This document shows positions 8,898 through 17,075 of a stretch of 64,000 nt of DNA, piece after piece; within the stretch, counting starts at the first letter, position 1; each line of letters starts with the position of its first letter. The stretch comes from Phycisphaerales bacterium. GTDB taxonomy: Bacteria; Planctomycetota; Phycisphaerae; Phycisphaerales; UBA1924. Position numbers and translations under genes: made by a program. Below the pieces are notes generated by a model. It was not told where the DNA came from and did no database searches. It saw only the letters and a list, made by a program, of their open reading frames with translations. Where the stretch lies: assembly GCA_019744815.1 (NCBI GenBank), contig JAIEUA010000001.1, forward strand, positions 248,001 to 312,000, in the 5' to 3' direction.

Positions 8898-9165
8898 GCG
8901 GGGCTCCAACGGTTCGACAAGCGAGGCCCGGGGCCTCTGGCATTTCCAACAACCGCCTCGAACACCACCGGCGGGGATCGCTGCACCCCGTCGCGGCGCC
9001 GCCGAAGAGGCGCGAGCGACGCGGGCTTGGACACGCTCCGCGACGAGACCTGTTTCCCCCGCACCCACCGCCCGATCGAACGGCCCGGGCCGGTCGCCGC
9101 GACCACTCTGGATCACGGCCACGGGGCGAGAGGGGTATGGCCCCGCCGGAGCGAATCTTCGCAAG

Positions 9166-9239
9166 TGGGACTGAGTGGACTCGAACCACTGACCTCACCC
9201 TTATCAGGGGTGCGCTCTAGCCAGCTGAGCTACAATCCC
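9166..9239 (-). tRNA. tRNA-Ile (GAT anticodon)
   Basis: The 74-nt sequence folds as a standard cloverleaf. The seven-pair acceptor stem GGGATTG/CAGTCCC has one T-G pair. The D arm holds AGCTCAGCTGG, the anticodon loop CTGATAA gives GAT, and the T arm is GTGGTTCGAGTCCAC. The discriminator base is A. The 3' CCA is not encoded, since CTTGC follows. There is no rRNA next to it, unlike the common rRNA-spacer location of this tRNA. Confidence 0.96.
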
Positions 9240-9405
9240 GAACTGTTCCCGGCCCGAATCGCGGCCGGGACTTGCGTCCAAACCACGCTCGGATCAGGTC
9301 CTCGGCACGATCGCCGGGGCCAATAGTATACCGCGCTTACCCGACAGAAGCGACCCGCGGCCAGACATGCTTCGACGTGGGTTGGACGTGGGTTGGACGT
9401 GGCTT

Positions 9406-9490
9406 GACGAGCCCCGAGTGTGAGCGAGCGGGTCTGCCCGGCTTGGTTTCCACCCCCAATCAACCCACTCGCTGACGCTCGGGGCTCGTC
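9406..9490. repeat. Inverted repeat built on GAGCCCCGAGCGTGAGCGAG
   Basis: The arms 9406-9433 and 9463-9490 are 28 nt each and match with three differences when one is inverted. A further partial copy (GCTCACGCTCGGGGCTCGTT) covers about 9502-9521 and forms the last codons of the neighbouring membrane glycosyltransferase gene. Just before the left arm, GACGTGGGTTG is tandemly repeated. The element fills the gap between tRNA-Ile and that gene and is probably a dispersed REP-like palindrome. Confidence 0.8.
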
Positions 9491-9502
9491 AATGCAGGGA
9501 GC

Positions 9503-10954
9503 TCACGCTCGGGGCTCGTTTGGGGTGACGGATCGCGTGATCGCGAAGGCGGTCCAGACGCCGGCCCCGAAGAGCATGAGGTTGGCGTAGGCCGCGAAAC
9601 CGAGGTAGCGGGTGGCGCGGAGGGCCTCCATGCCGCCTTCGCCGAAGCGGGGGATGAGGTTTAGTAGGAAGTAGATGGCGAAGAAGGTCCAGCCGCCGGC
9701 CGTGAGGGCGCCGGTGGGTGAGCGGTCCTTCCAGATCGCGAGCAACGCGGCGACCAGGGGCATGGCGATCACGAAGTAGTGCAGGTGGCACATCGGGCTG
9801 ATCGCGAGCATGAGCGAGGCGAGCAGGCCGATGGTGAGGATCGCTTCGTAGCCGGCGAAGCGGCGGACGCTCGGATCGGGCGAGTCTTTGGCCCGGCTCA
9901 TCCGCCACCAGGCCACGGACGCGAGCGCGATCATCGCCAGACCCACGACGGCGTGGAAGACCTTCGCGGGCTTGCCGGGGCGGATAGCGTCGGCGTCGAG
10001 GACTTCGCGGAGGTGGAGCGTGCCGTGGAAGACGGCTTGGAGCGATTGATTGTCGCGGGTAGACTGCAGCTCGGCGATCTTGCGGCGATCGGTCTCGCCG
10101 TCGGAGTTGGCGCCGGTGTACTCGCGGGCGTTCTCAAACACGATCAGGTTCAGATAGTTGATGTTGTTGGCCCACATCTTCTGCGGGCCGATGGTGACGG
10201 TGGGGATCACCACCAGCATGATGATGGTGCCGACGATCGAGCCGGCGACCATCTTCCAGTCGCGGCGGAGCAGGGCGTAGAAGCCGAGGAAGGCGGGAAA
10301 GACTTTCACGCACGCGGCGAGGGCGATCCAGACGCCCGCGCCGAACGAGCGGCCTCGGAGGGTCCAGAGGGTCATCCCCGCGACGCACATGGCGAGCAGC
10401 GTGTTCGTCTGGCCGCGGACGAGGGTGCTGCCGATGGCGACGACGCAGAGGAGCGAGGGCCAGAGCATGTCCTCCCACCAGCGGCGCATGCCGGGTTCCA
10501 TGCGGTGCACGCGCGGGTCGCCGCTGGAGACTCGCACGGATTGTGCGAGCCACTTGGCGGTGTAGATGACGGTGACGATCGAGAGCAGATACCAGATGAC
10601 GACGGAGGCTTCGTACGGAATCAAGTGCAGGCCGCGGGGATCGGGCTGTTTGGTGACCGGATCGATCGGCGCGTCGGCGAGCGGGGCCGCGAGGATGGCG
10701 AGGAGCTGGGGATAGGTGTAGCTCCAGCCGTTGTCGTCGGTGGCGCGGCTGATGTCCTCGCCGGCGGTGACGGCCCAGGCGGCGCGGAGGTAGACGCCGA
10801 TGTCGGTTTGCGGTCGCTTCAAGAACGCGGCCCGCTGGAGCGTGAGCGCGCCGAACGCGAGCACGACGATCGGCAGGAGCGCGATCAGGAACTTCTCGAA
10901 GCGGGAGATGCCGGCGAAGGGGCCGGAGCTTGCGCCGGGGTTGGAGCTGGTCAT
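9503..10954 (-). CDS. GT87/DUF2029-type polytopic mannosyltransferase
   Basis: The 483-residue integral membrane protein has about ten hydrophobic segments and the layout of GT87/DUF2029 enzymes. These transfer mannose from a polyprenyl-phosphate donor to lipid-linked glycans. Family-like features are the early acidic loop QTDIGVYLRAAWAV, the stretch VRGQTNTLLAMCVAGMTLW followed by LAACVKVFPAFLGFYAL, and the late loop SPMCHLHYFVIAMPL. The C terminus NEPRA is encoded by part of a palindromic repeat, so the reading frame has probably been extended or trimmed by that element. The acceptor is not known. Confidence 0.82.
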   Translation of the reverse strand: MTSSNPGASSGPFAGISRFEKFLIALLPIVVLAFGALTLQRAAFLKRPQTDIGVYLRAAWAVTAGEDISRATDDNGWSYTYPQLLAILAAPLADAPIDPVTKQPDPRGLHLIPYEASVVIWYLLSIVTVIYTAKWLAQSVRVSSGDPRVHRMEPGMRRWWEDMLWPSLLCVVAIGSTLVRGQTNTLLAMCVAGMTLWTLRGRSFGAGVWIALAACVKVFPAFLGFYALLRRDWKMVAGSIVGTIIMLVVIPTVTIGPQKMWANNINYLNLIVFENAREYTGANSDGETDRRKIAELQSTRDNQSLQAVFHGTLHLREVLDADAIRPGKPAKVFHAVVGLAMIALASVAWWRMSRAKDSPDPSVRRFAGYEAILTIGLLASLMLAISPMCHLHYFVIAMPLVAALLAIWKDRSPTGALTAGGWTFFAIYFLLNLIPRFGEGGMEALRATRYLGFAAYANLMLFGAGVWTAFAITRSVTPNEPRA

Positions 10955-10985
10955 GCTGGGCGAGGGTACGGGGGATGGCGTTGAT

Positions 10986-11120
10986 GCGCCTCCTCTCCCC
11001 GCGAGCGGGGAGAGGACGGCTCAACGCGGAGCGTTGAGCCAGGTGAGGGGAATGCGGGTACCTACCCGCTATGACATTCGGACACGCAGCACCCCTCCCC
11101 GCTGCGTGGGGCGGGGAGGG
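10986..11120. repeat. MITE-like repeat, copy 1 (135 bp, shortened)
   Basis: This is the first of three copies of one element; the others are 53646-53812 and 54221-54387. It starts GCGCCTCCTCTCCCCGC, which is roughly inverted at the far end as GGGGCGGGGAGG. Inside are a CTCCCCGC-GCGGGGAG hairpin, a hairpin around GGCTCAACGCGGAGCGTTGAGCC, and the words AGGTGAGGGG and GCGGGTACCT. It lacks about 30 bp near the right end compared with the other two copies. It fills the gap between two genes and has no coding capacity. Confidence 0.85.
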
Positions 11121-11130
11121 CGGGCTGCTG

Positions 11131-12969
11131 CTACTTCGCGCGGCTGACTTCGACCTTGCCGCCGGCGACGTCCTTGATCGCGTAGCCCAGGGCGAGCAGC
11201 TCGTCGCGGATCTGGTCGGACTTCTTGAAGTCCTTGGCGGCCCGTGCCGCTCGGCGGTCTTCGAGCTTGGCGATCACCACGGGATCGGGCGTGGTGCCGG
11301 GGAGGAAGATGCCGATGTCATGGCTAACCGTGCGCTTTGTGCCAAGCTCAAATAGTCCGAGCACATTATCGACATCGCGAAGGACCGTGAGGACATCCCT
11401 CATGGCTCGCTGCTCTTCACTCAAGCCGCCTTCAGGTAGGCTGGAAACTGCTCGGTCTAAGACGTCTCTCGCCTCCGGGAGTGATGTTCCGGATTTGAAC
11501 TTCCTCGGAATGCCACTAATCCAGGTGGTTGCTGCCGAAAGCGTGAGATCGATAGCCACGATCACAAGTGCAATCTTCAGGTCATCATTGAGTGCTTTTT
11601 GAACGCTCTCACGCAACGTGGACGCCAGGTCGCGAAAGTGCGGGCAGGTGTCCGGGGCTTCGCCCGCTTGAGTGCGCAATCTGCTATCGCCCCGTACAAC
11701 GTCACCAATGGCGCCAATCTGCCCAGCCCAAAACTGAAGCGTTCGCTCACACTCGTCGAGCCCTCCGAGCGTGAAGTTTGCATTGGATCGGTAGTGGTAC
11801 CGAATCAGCTCGAATCGCAATGCCGCGGGCTCGATACCTTTGGCGAAGAGGTCGCGGGCGGTGAAGAAGTTGCCCTTGCTTTTGCTCATCTTCGTGCCTT
11901 CGACCATGAGGAAGCGCGGGTGGAACCACATGGCGGCGTAGGTCGCACCGGCAGGGCTTCGGTTGAAGGCGCAGCAGGACTGAGCGATCTCGCACTCGTG
12001 GTGCGGGAAGATGTTGTCCTCGCCTCCGGAGTGGAGGTCGATGATGGGGGATGCGTTGGGGATGGTGAGGGCGGTGAGCGCCGAGGATGTAAGCGTCTGC
12101 GGCCCCACGCTTGCGCGTGGGGTTCGTTCTGTGCAGAGGCGTGCCGCGGACATGACGGAGCACTCGATGTGCCAGCCGGGGTAGCCGGTGCCCCAGGGGC
12201 TGTCCCACTTCATCTTGTGGCGCGAATCTTCTTTCCAGAGCAGGAAATCGGCGGGGTGTTCCTTCTGGCCCTGGTGCTCGGCGTTGATGCGGCCGCCCTC
12301 GCCTTCTTTGAGGCGGTCGAGCGTGTTGCCGCTGAGGCGGCCGTAGTCGGGGAAAGACTTGACGCGGAAGTAGACAACTCTGGAGCCCGGCTCCCCCACC
12401 ACGTACGCGTTGCCCTTCTCGATCAGGCGGGCGATGAGCGCGATCATGCCTTGCACGCTCTCGGTGGCGCGGGGCATGAGGGTTGGGTCCTTCTCGGCTT
12501 CGAGAGCGAGCTTGAGGCCGAGCTTCTTGGCGTCCTCGCGGAAGCGGGCTTCGTAGAAGCGGGCGATCTGGTACGGGTCGCTGGGGTCGAGGTCGGCGGT
12601 GGTGTGGGACTTGCCGGACTTCTTGGCTTCGGCCTTTTGAGCCTCGAGCCGCTTGGCGGCGGCTTCCATTTTGTCTTCGCCGCCGCCGTCGGCGTTGTCG
12701 TCGTCGGTCATGTGACCCACGTCGGTGATGTTCATGACGTGGGTGACGCGGCGCGGGCCCTTGTGGGTGCCTTCCTTAGTTCCAATCTCACAAAGCGGCG
12801 ACTCGATCCATCGGCGGAGCAGGTCGGCGGCGAGGAAGGAGCGGAAGTTCCCGATGTGGGCGTCGTCATAGACCGTGGGGCCGCAGGAGTAGAAGGAGAT
12901 ATTGGACGGGTCGCGGGGGGCGAAGTCCTCGAGGCGTTTGGTGAGGGTGTTGTACAGACGCAAGGGCAT
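11131..12969 (-). CDS. cysS: Cysteinyl-tRNA synthetase with an in-frame repeat insertion
   Basis: The 612-residue enzyme charges tRNA-Cys. The class I signatures are HIGN at 38-41 and KMSKS at 360-364. The zinc ligands are recognisable as Cys29 (SCGPTVYDD), the cysteine in WHIECS, and the histidines in FPHHECE. It is longer than most CysS proteins. A Lys/Ala-rich segment follows the TDVGHMTD motif. A second insert of about 28 residues (279-306) interrupts the joint between WHIECSVMSAARL and IIDLHSGGEDN. The second insert is encoded by a palindromic repeat (see 12052-12135). The ATG at 12969 is chosen because the N-terminal motif MPLRLYNTLTKR begins there. A decayed copy of its first 30 codons lies at 14960-15051. 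Confidence 0.95.
   Translation of the reverse strand: MPLRLYNTLTKRLEDFAPRDPSNISFYSCGPTVYDDAHIGNFRSFLAADLLRRWIESPLCEIGTKEGTHKGPRRVTHVMNITDVGHMTDDDNADGGGEDKMEAAAKRLEAQKAEAKKSGKSHTTADLDPSDPYQIARFYEARFREDAKKLGLKLALEAEKDPTLMPRATESVQGMIALIARLIEKGNAYVVGEPGSRVVYFRVKSFPDYGRLSGNTLDRLKEGEGGRINAEHQGQKEHPADFLLWKEDSRHKMKWDSPWGTGYPGWHIECSVMSAARLCTERTPRASVGPQTLTSSALTALTIPNASPIIDLHSGGEDNIFPHHECEIAQSCCAFNRSPAGATYAAMWFHPRFLMVEGTKMSKSKGNFFTARDLFAKGIEPAALRFELIRYHYRSNANFTLGGLDECERTLQFWAGQIGAIGDVVRGDSRLRTQAGEAPDTCPHFRDLASTLRESVQKALNDDLKIALVIVAIDLTLSAATTWISGIPRKFKSGTSLPEARDVLDRAVSSLPEGGLSEEQRAMRDVLTVLRDVDNVLGLFELGTKRTVSHDIGIFLPGTTPDPVVIAKLEDRRAARAAKDFKKSDQIRDELLALGYAIKDVAGGKVEVSRAK
12052..12135. repeat. Palindromic element inserted in frame within cysS
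   Basis: The perfect palindrome CCCCACGC-TTGC-GCGTGGGG at 12103-12122 sits in a stretch that encodes residues 279-306 of CysS. These residues have no counterpart between the two flanking catalytic motifs in typical CysS proteins. The stretch keeps the reading frame open. The exact borders of the insertion are inferred from the break in family similarity. Confidence 0.65.
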
Positions 12970-13096
12970 ACGCCGATCGTACCGGGGGCGTGCCCGGTGC
13001 GATTTTCGCGTTGGGAATGGTGAGGGCCGGGAGCAGTCGCTCTCGCATTTGTTTACGCCCAAAGACCCAACACGCCGTTGGCTGGCGGAGGACTCC

Positions 13097-14845
13097 ATGC
13101 GCGAACTCATCCGGTTGCTTCTTGTGTGCACGACCATGACCTCTGCCGCTCTCGCCGGCGAGCCGATTCCTGCGTTTCATGTGAGCCCGGACTCGTTGAT
13201 TGGTTCGTTCGAGGACCGATCGGCACTGAGCACGTATCAGTATGATGCGCCTCCGTACGGCGGCTGGCTTGGCCCGAACGGGGAATATGTGGGGGTGAAC
13301 GCGTTCACCGCCTTGGGAGGCGGCGATCTGCTCACCTCGATCTCGTGCGTCTGGCGAGGGGTCGCGAACGGCTCCACGCAGAGAGTGTTTGTTTGGCAGG
13401 ACGACGGCTCGGGGAACTTTCGCAGCGCGAGGCTCGTGGCGCAGCAGGGTGTGACCGTTGCGAATACCAATACCGCCACGGTGAACATGTACTCGCTCGC
13501 CAACCCGGTTCCGGTATCGGGCCGTTTCTACGTCGGGTTCTCTTCGATCTACACGGGTGGCAGCGAGGTTCTCGCGTTCCAAGGTGTCGGCGGTTCTGCC
13601 TATGTGCCGGGGCGGAGCTACTTCGGCGTGTCCGCGACTCCATTCGATGCCGCGAACCTTGGAGCGATGCTGCTTCCGTTCACGGACGTGTTGGCGATGT
13701 CGACCCCGAGCTATTTCGCGATCCGCGCCAGCGGCAGCGGGAGTTCGTTTATCTATCAGGGTCGGTTGACGAGCTCCGGTACGAACTACTCCGGTCCGGC
13801 GGACTTTCGGCTCACGATCTTCGATCGCAAGACCGATGGCGTTGCCGTCTCGCCGGTCGTTGAGCAACGGAATGTCAACGTGACCGGCGGGGTCTTCTCG
13901 CTGCAGATTCCGTCCGATCCTTCTGCGTTTGTGAATGCGCCCGATCGGTACCTGCAGGTCGAGGTGAGAACTCCTGCAGGGAGCGGCGACTTCACGCCGC
14001 TCACGCCCCGAGAGCGGATCGGCCAGGTTCCGGCGGCGATGGTGGCGACGCAAGCGCAGAACGTGCCGTGGTCGGGGGTGAGCGGTGTGCCGACGAGCAT
14101 CACCGCCTGGGACTCGGTTCAGGGAGGCATCGGGTACAGCGACGGGCGGGTGGGCATCGGCACGGCAACGCCGACGGCGACGCTCGACGTCAACGGGTCG
14201 ATCGCAACGAGCGGACCAATCCTCTTCGGCAACCGTCTGGACGACCTATTGATCCTCAACGGCGCTCCGGGTGGACCGAACTTCGGGCTTGGCATCGCTC
14301 CGAGCACGCTGCGCATCCACACGGCCGTGAGCTCGCAGATCATCAGCTTCGGGTTCGGGTCCGCGGCCGCGTACACGCAGACGGCTTCCATTTCGGGTGC
14401 CGGCAACCTCACCATCATCGGGAACGGGTTCAAGCCCGGCGGCGGCTCGTGGGCCGTGTCGTGCGATCCGCGGCTGAAGCACGACATCGCGCCGCTGGCG
14501 GGCACGCTAGATCGGCTGCTGTCGCTGCGGGGCTATCGGTTCGTCTACAACGACGACGCGGTGCGCTCGAACAAGGGCTTGCCGGGCGTGCAGATCGGAC
14601 TCATGGCCGATGAGGTCGAGCGGGTCTTCCCCGACTGGGTCTCGCGCGACAAGGACGGCATGCGGATGGTAACCGAGCGCAGCACCACGGCGCTGATGGT
14701 CGAGGCGCTGCGCGACCTTCGGGCGGAGAAGGACGGGCAGATCGCCGAACTCAAGTCGCGGCTCGAGCGGGTGGAGCATCTGGAGAAAGAGAACACCCTG
14801 CTGCGCGAGCGACTGGAGAAGATCGAGAAGGCGCTCGCGCGATAG
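13097..14845 (+). CDS. YQG-array protein 1: S74 chaperone-tipped secreted protein
   Basis: The 582-residue protein has a signal peptide (about 1-20), an unrecognised beta-rich head with FEDRSALSTYQYD shared with protein 2, and the YQG module from about 218. A VGIGTATPTATLDVNG heptad-like turn follows, then a C-terminal peptidase S74 (endosialidase chaperone) domain from about 450. A coiled coil closes the protein. S74 domains trimerise fibre proteins and cut themselves off using a Ser/Lys pair in SDxRxK. Here that site reads CDPRLK, with Cys456 in place of Ser and Lys461 kept. The start follows a GGAGG. It diverges from cysS and is the first gene of the array. Confidence 0.85.
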   Translation: MRELIRLLLVCTTMTSAALAGEPIPAFHVSPDSLIGSFEDRSALSTYQYDAPPYGGWLGPNGEYVGVNAFTALGGGDLLTSISCVWRGVANGSTQRVFVWQDDGSGNFRSARLVAQQGVTVANTNTATVNMYSLANPVPVSGRFYVGFSSIYTGGSEVLAFQGVGGSAYVPGRSYFGVSATPFDAANLGAMLLPFTDVLAMSTPSYFAIRASGSGSSFIYQGRLTSSGTNYSGPADFRLTIFDRKTDGVAVSPVVEQRNVNVTGGVFSLQIPSDPSAFVNAPDRYLQVEVRTPAGSGDFTPLTPRERIGQVPAAMVATQAQNVPWSGVSGVPTSITAWDSVQGGIGYSDGRVGIGTATPTATLDVNGSIATSGPILFGNRLDDLLILNGAPGGPNFGLGIAPSTLRIHTAVSSQIISFGFGSAAAYTQTASISGAGNLTIIGNGFKPGGGSWAVSCDPRLKHDIAPLAGTLDRLLSLRGYRFVYNDDAVRSNKGLPGVQIGLMADEVERVFPDWVSRDKDGMRMVTERSTTALMVEALRDLRAEKDGQIAELKSRLERVEHLEKENTLLRERLEKIEKALAR

Positions 14846-14959
14846 GTGAGCGCCGCGTGCACACCGGTCGATGCGGCGGGCATCGAACCGCCGCGCAGCC
14901 TCCGGACGATCGGGCCCGCGCCGATCGGGCGTTCGCACGCGAGACACTCGTGCATCGTC

Positions 14960-15051
14960 AGTCTGTAGGAGCGGCAGAAGATATCGGACGGGTCGCGGGG
15001 CACGAAGTCCGCGAGACGTTTGGTACCGGAGTTGTACAAGCGAAGAGGCGT
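14960..15051 (-). pseudogene. Decayed fragment of cysS 5' end
   Basis: Read on the minus strand, this stretch encodes PLRLYNSGTKRLADFVPRDP and then SDIF. It matches the first residues of the intact CysS (PLRLYNTLTKRLEDFAPRDP) with few changes. The start codon has become ACG, and similarity fades after about 30 codons. It is non-functional and marks a segmental duplication. Confidence 0.8.
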
Positions 15052-15122
15052 GCGAGGTAGTGCCGGGCGGAAACGGCGTGTCTGCGGAGGCGAATTCAAT
15101 CGAATGCGGTATTGGATGAGGG

Positions 15123-15151
15123 TTGGCGATCTCCGGTGCCGCTGGTATCTT
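15123..15151 (+). promoter_or_regulatory. Sigma-70-type promoter of array gene 2
   Basis: TTGGCG (15123-15128) and TATCTT (15146-15151) are separated by 17 bp and lie 30 bp before the ATG at 15181. The same layout recurs in front of several other array genes. Confidence 0.6.
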
Positions 15152-15180
15152 GGACCTTCGCACATTTCCGGAGTCTTCGC

Positions 15181-16938
15181 ATGCGTTCCGTCCTCGCCGC
15201 GTTGCTGGACCAGATCGGCCCGACCCGTTTCGCGCTGGGAGCGACCCTGATTGGGCTCTCGGTCTGGGCACCGATCGCGACGGGCGGTCCGGTCGACGTG
15301 CGCGTGCCGATCGATGAGACCGGCGGTTTCGAGGATCGATCGGCGCCGAGCACCTATCAGTACGACGACGGGACCTTCAGCTACGGCATCGGCGTGAACC
15401 TACCCACCTGGGAGCGGTGCTGGATGGTGTCGTTCGACGCCGTCGGCGGGGCCGACCTGATCTCAACCGTGTTGGTGCGTTGGTCGTCGGTGCCCAACGG
15501 TCGCCCGATTCGTATCGCGATCTGGCAAGACTCGGTCGGCAACGGCGACCCCGCGGATCGCGTGCTGCTGCGGGAGTTGTCGGCCGTCGTGAAAGACGCC
15601 GTGTCGGGGTCCGTCGGCCCGTTCGCGGTCTATGCGATCGATCCGCCGGTCGCGGTCACGGGCAAGTTCTTCGTGGGCATGTCCTACCAGGGAGCGGGTC
15701 TCGAGTTCCCGATGGTCTTCGATCAGTCGGGGCCGCCGCTCTCCAACCGAGGGTTCTTCGCGACGACCACGACGCCTCCGCTGAATCTGAGCACCGCGGC
15801 GTTCGAGGCGTTAACGCCCGCCGGCGCGCAGGACAAGATGGGGATTCGGGCTGGAGGCCTCGGGAGTACGTTCTCCTATCAGGGACGGCTGACCAGCGCC
15901 GGCGTGAACTACTCGGGCCTCGCCGATTTTCTGTGCACGATCTACGACGGACCCAGCGGCACGGGCGTTGTGGGCTCGCCGCTCGCCTTGGCGAACGTGC
16001 CGGTGATCGCGGGGGTGTTCAGCCTTCAGATACCGGCCGATCCTCTGTGGTTTGTGAACGCGCCGGACCGGTACCTGGAGGTGCAGGTGCGTACCCCGGC
16101 GGGAAGCGGCGCCTACGAAACCCTGACGCCCCGCCAGCGGATCGGACAGGTCCCCGCCTCGATGGTGGCGACCGTTGCCCAATCGGCCCTTTCGGCCGAC
16201 AAGGTGCCGTGGGTGGGCGTGACCGGCGTGCCCCCGAGCGTGACCGCGTGGTCGCCGGCCACGAACGGCATCGCCTACAACGGCGGATACGTCGGGATCG
16301 GAACACCTACCCCCATCGCTGCGCTGCACGTCCGCGGCGGCCCGTTGTACAACAACGCCCTGATCGAGACCGACTCGACATTGGGCACCTGGCTGAACCT
16401 CGTGAACACGTCGGGCACGGGGCGGACTTGGGCGCTCCTCAACGCCGGAACGGACAACACCGAAGGAGCCGGCGCGTTCCTGATCCGCGACAACAACGCT
16501 GGGGCCGTGCGGGCAACCTTCCTGCCCAACGGCAACGTGGGCCTCGGCACCATTGCTCCGACGGCCAAGCTGGATGTCCGCGGCGACATCCGGCTCGGCG
16601 CGGGTGGTGAGTACCAGGCCATCGGAGCCAGTGCCGAGAATCTCTCGATCATCCGCGGCGTGGTGAACGCGAACGGCACGATCCGGTGGGGGGCCGGGTA
16701 CACCGTGACCAAGTTGGCGCTGGGCGCGTACCGCGTCAGCTGGGGTGCGACACCGGGCTTCCCCAGTCCGCCCTCGGCGACCGCAACCGCGTACCTCGCT
16801 GGATCCCCGATCATCGTCTACTCCAACACGGCCCTGAGCAACACGGATCGCAGCGGGTTCGTGGAGTTCCGCACGGTGAATCTGTCGGGCGTGCTGACCG
16901 ACTCGGCGTTCTCGTTTACGCTCGCCGGGCCGCGGTGA
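15181..16938 (+). CDS. YQG-array protein 2, without S74 domain
   Basis: The 585-residue protein is a paralogue of protein 1 in its head and YQG module (module from about 230; FSYQGRLTSAGVNYSG). After the VGIGTPTPIAALHVRGG turn and a second GLGTIAPTAKLDVRG turn, it ends in a different C-terminal domain. That domain begins at about residue 490 (RGVVNANGTIRWGAGYTV) and ends in a FTLAGPR tail. The same cap closes the distant member at 61772-63019. It has no autocleavage motif and no coiled coil. A signal peptide lies at about residues 1-37; the ATG at 15181 is supported by GGAG and by a promoter 30 bp upstream. It probably arose by duplication of gene 1 followed by cap exchange. Confidence 0.8.
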   Translation: MRSVLAALLDQIGPTRFALGATLIGLSVWAPIATGGPVDVRVPIDETGGFEDRSAPSTYQYDDGTFSYGIGVNLPTWERCWMVSFDAVGGADLISTVLVRWSSVPNGRPIRIAIWQDSVGNGDPADRVLLRELSAVVKDAVSGSVGPFAVYAIDPPVAVTGKFFVGMSYQGAGLEFPMVFDQSGPPLSNRGFFATTTTPPLNLSTAAFEALTPAGAQDKMGIRAGGLGSTFSYQGRLTSAGVNYSGLADFLCTIYDGPSGTGVVGSPLALANVPVIAGVFSLQIPADPLWFVNAPDRYLEVQVRTPAGSGAYETLTPRQRIGQVPASMVATVAQSALSADKVPWVGVTGVPPSVTAWSPATNGIAYNGGYVGIGTPTPIAALHVRGGPLYNNALIETDSTLGTWLNLVNTSGTGRTWALLNAGTDNTEGAGAFLIRDNNAGAVRATFLPNGNVGLGTIAPTAKLDVRGDIRLGAGGEYQAIGASAENLSIIRGVVNANGTIRWGAGYTVTKLALGAYRVSWGATPGFPSPPSATATAYLAGSPIIVYSNTALSNTDRSGFVEFRTVNLSGVLTDSAFSFTLAGPR

Positions 16939-17015
16939 TCCCGCGGCTATCGGACGCGGGGGCCAACACGGGGCTCGGCCGCTGAACATTGGACGGTCCG
17001 GGCGCTCAAGGGGCC

Positions 17016-17044
17016 TTGGTGAAACGTGGCCCTTGTGGTAGCCT
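17016..17044 (+). promoter_or_regulatory. Sigma-70-type promoter of array gene 3
   Basis: TTGGTG (17016-17021) and TAGCCT (17039-17044) are separated by 17 bp, 32 bp before the ATG at 17076. Confidence 0.55.
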
Positions 17045-17075
17045 CCTCTTGGGAGTGTCGCTCCCGGAGGCCCTC

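Larger units (their letters stand above)
14846..15180. other. Intergenic region between array genes 1 and 2
   Basis: This 335-bp gap holds a decayed cysS 5' fragment on the minus strand (14960-15051) and the promoter of array gene 2. The cysS fragment and gene 2 sit in the same relative order as intact cysS and gene 1, which points to a duplication of the whole junction. The first 110 bp show nothing I can identify. Confidence 0.6.

Noticed and set aside
9166-9239. rRNA operon around tRNA-Ile(GAT)
   Set aside because: This tRNA often lies between 16S and 23S genes, but the flanks here are hpf and a glycosyltransferase gene with no rRNA sequence.
9779-10984. 401-codon plus-strand frame opposite the GT87-type gene
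   Set aside because: It is made of Asp/Glu/Gly/Arg low complexity, while the opposite strand has clear membrane segments and family motifs.
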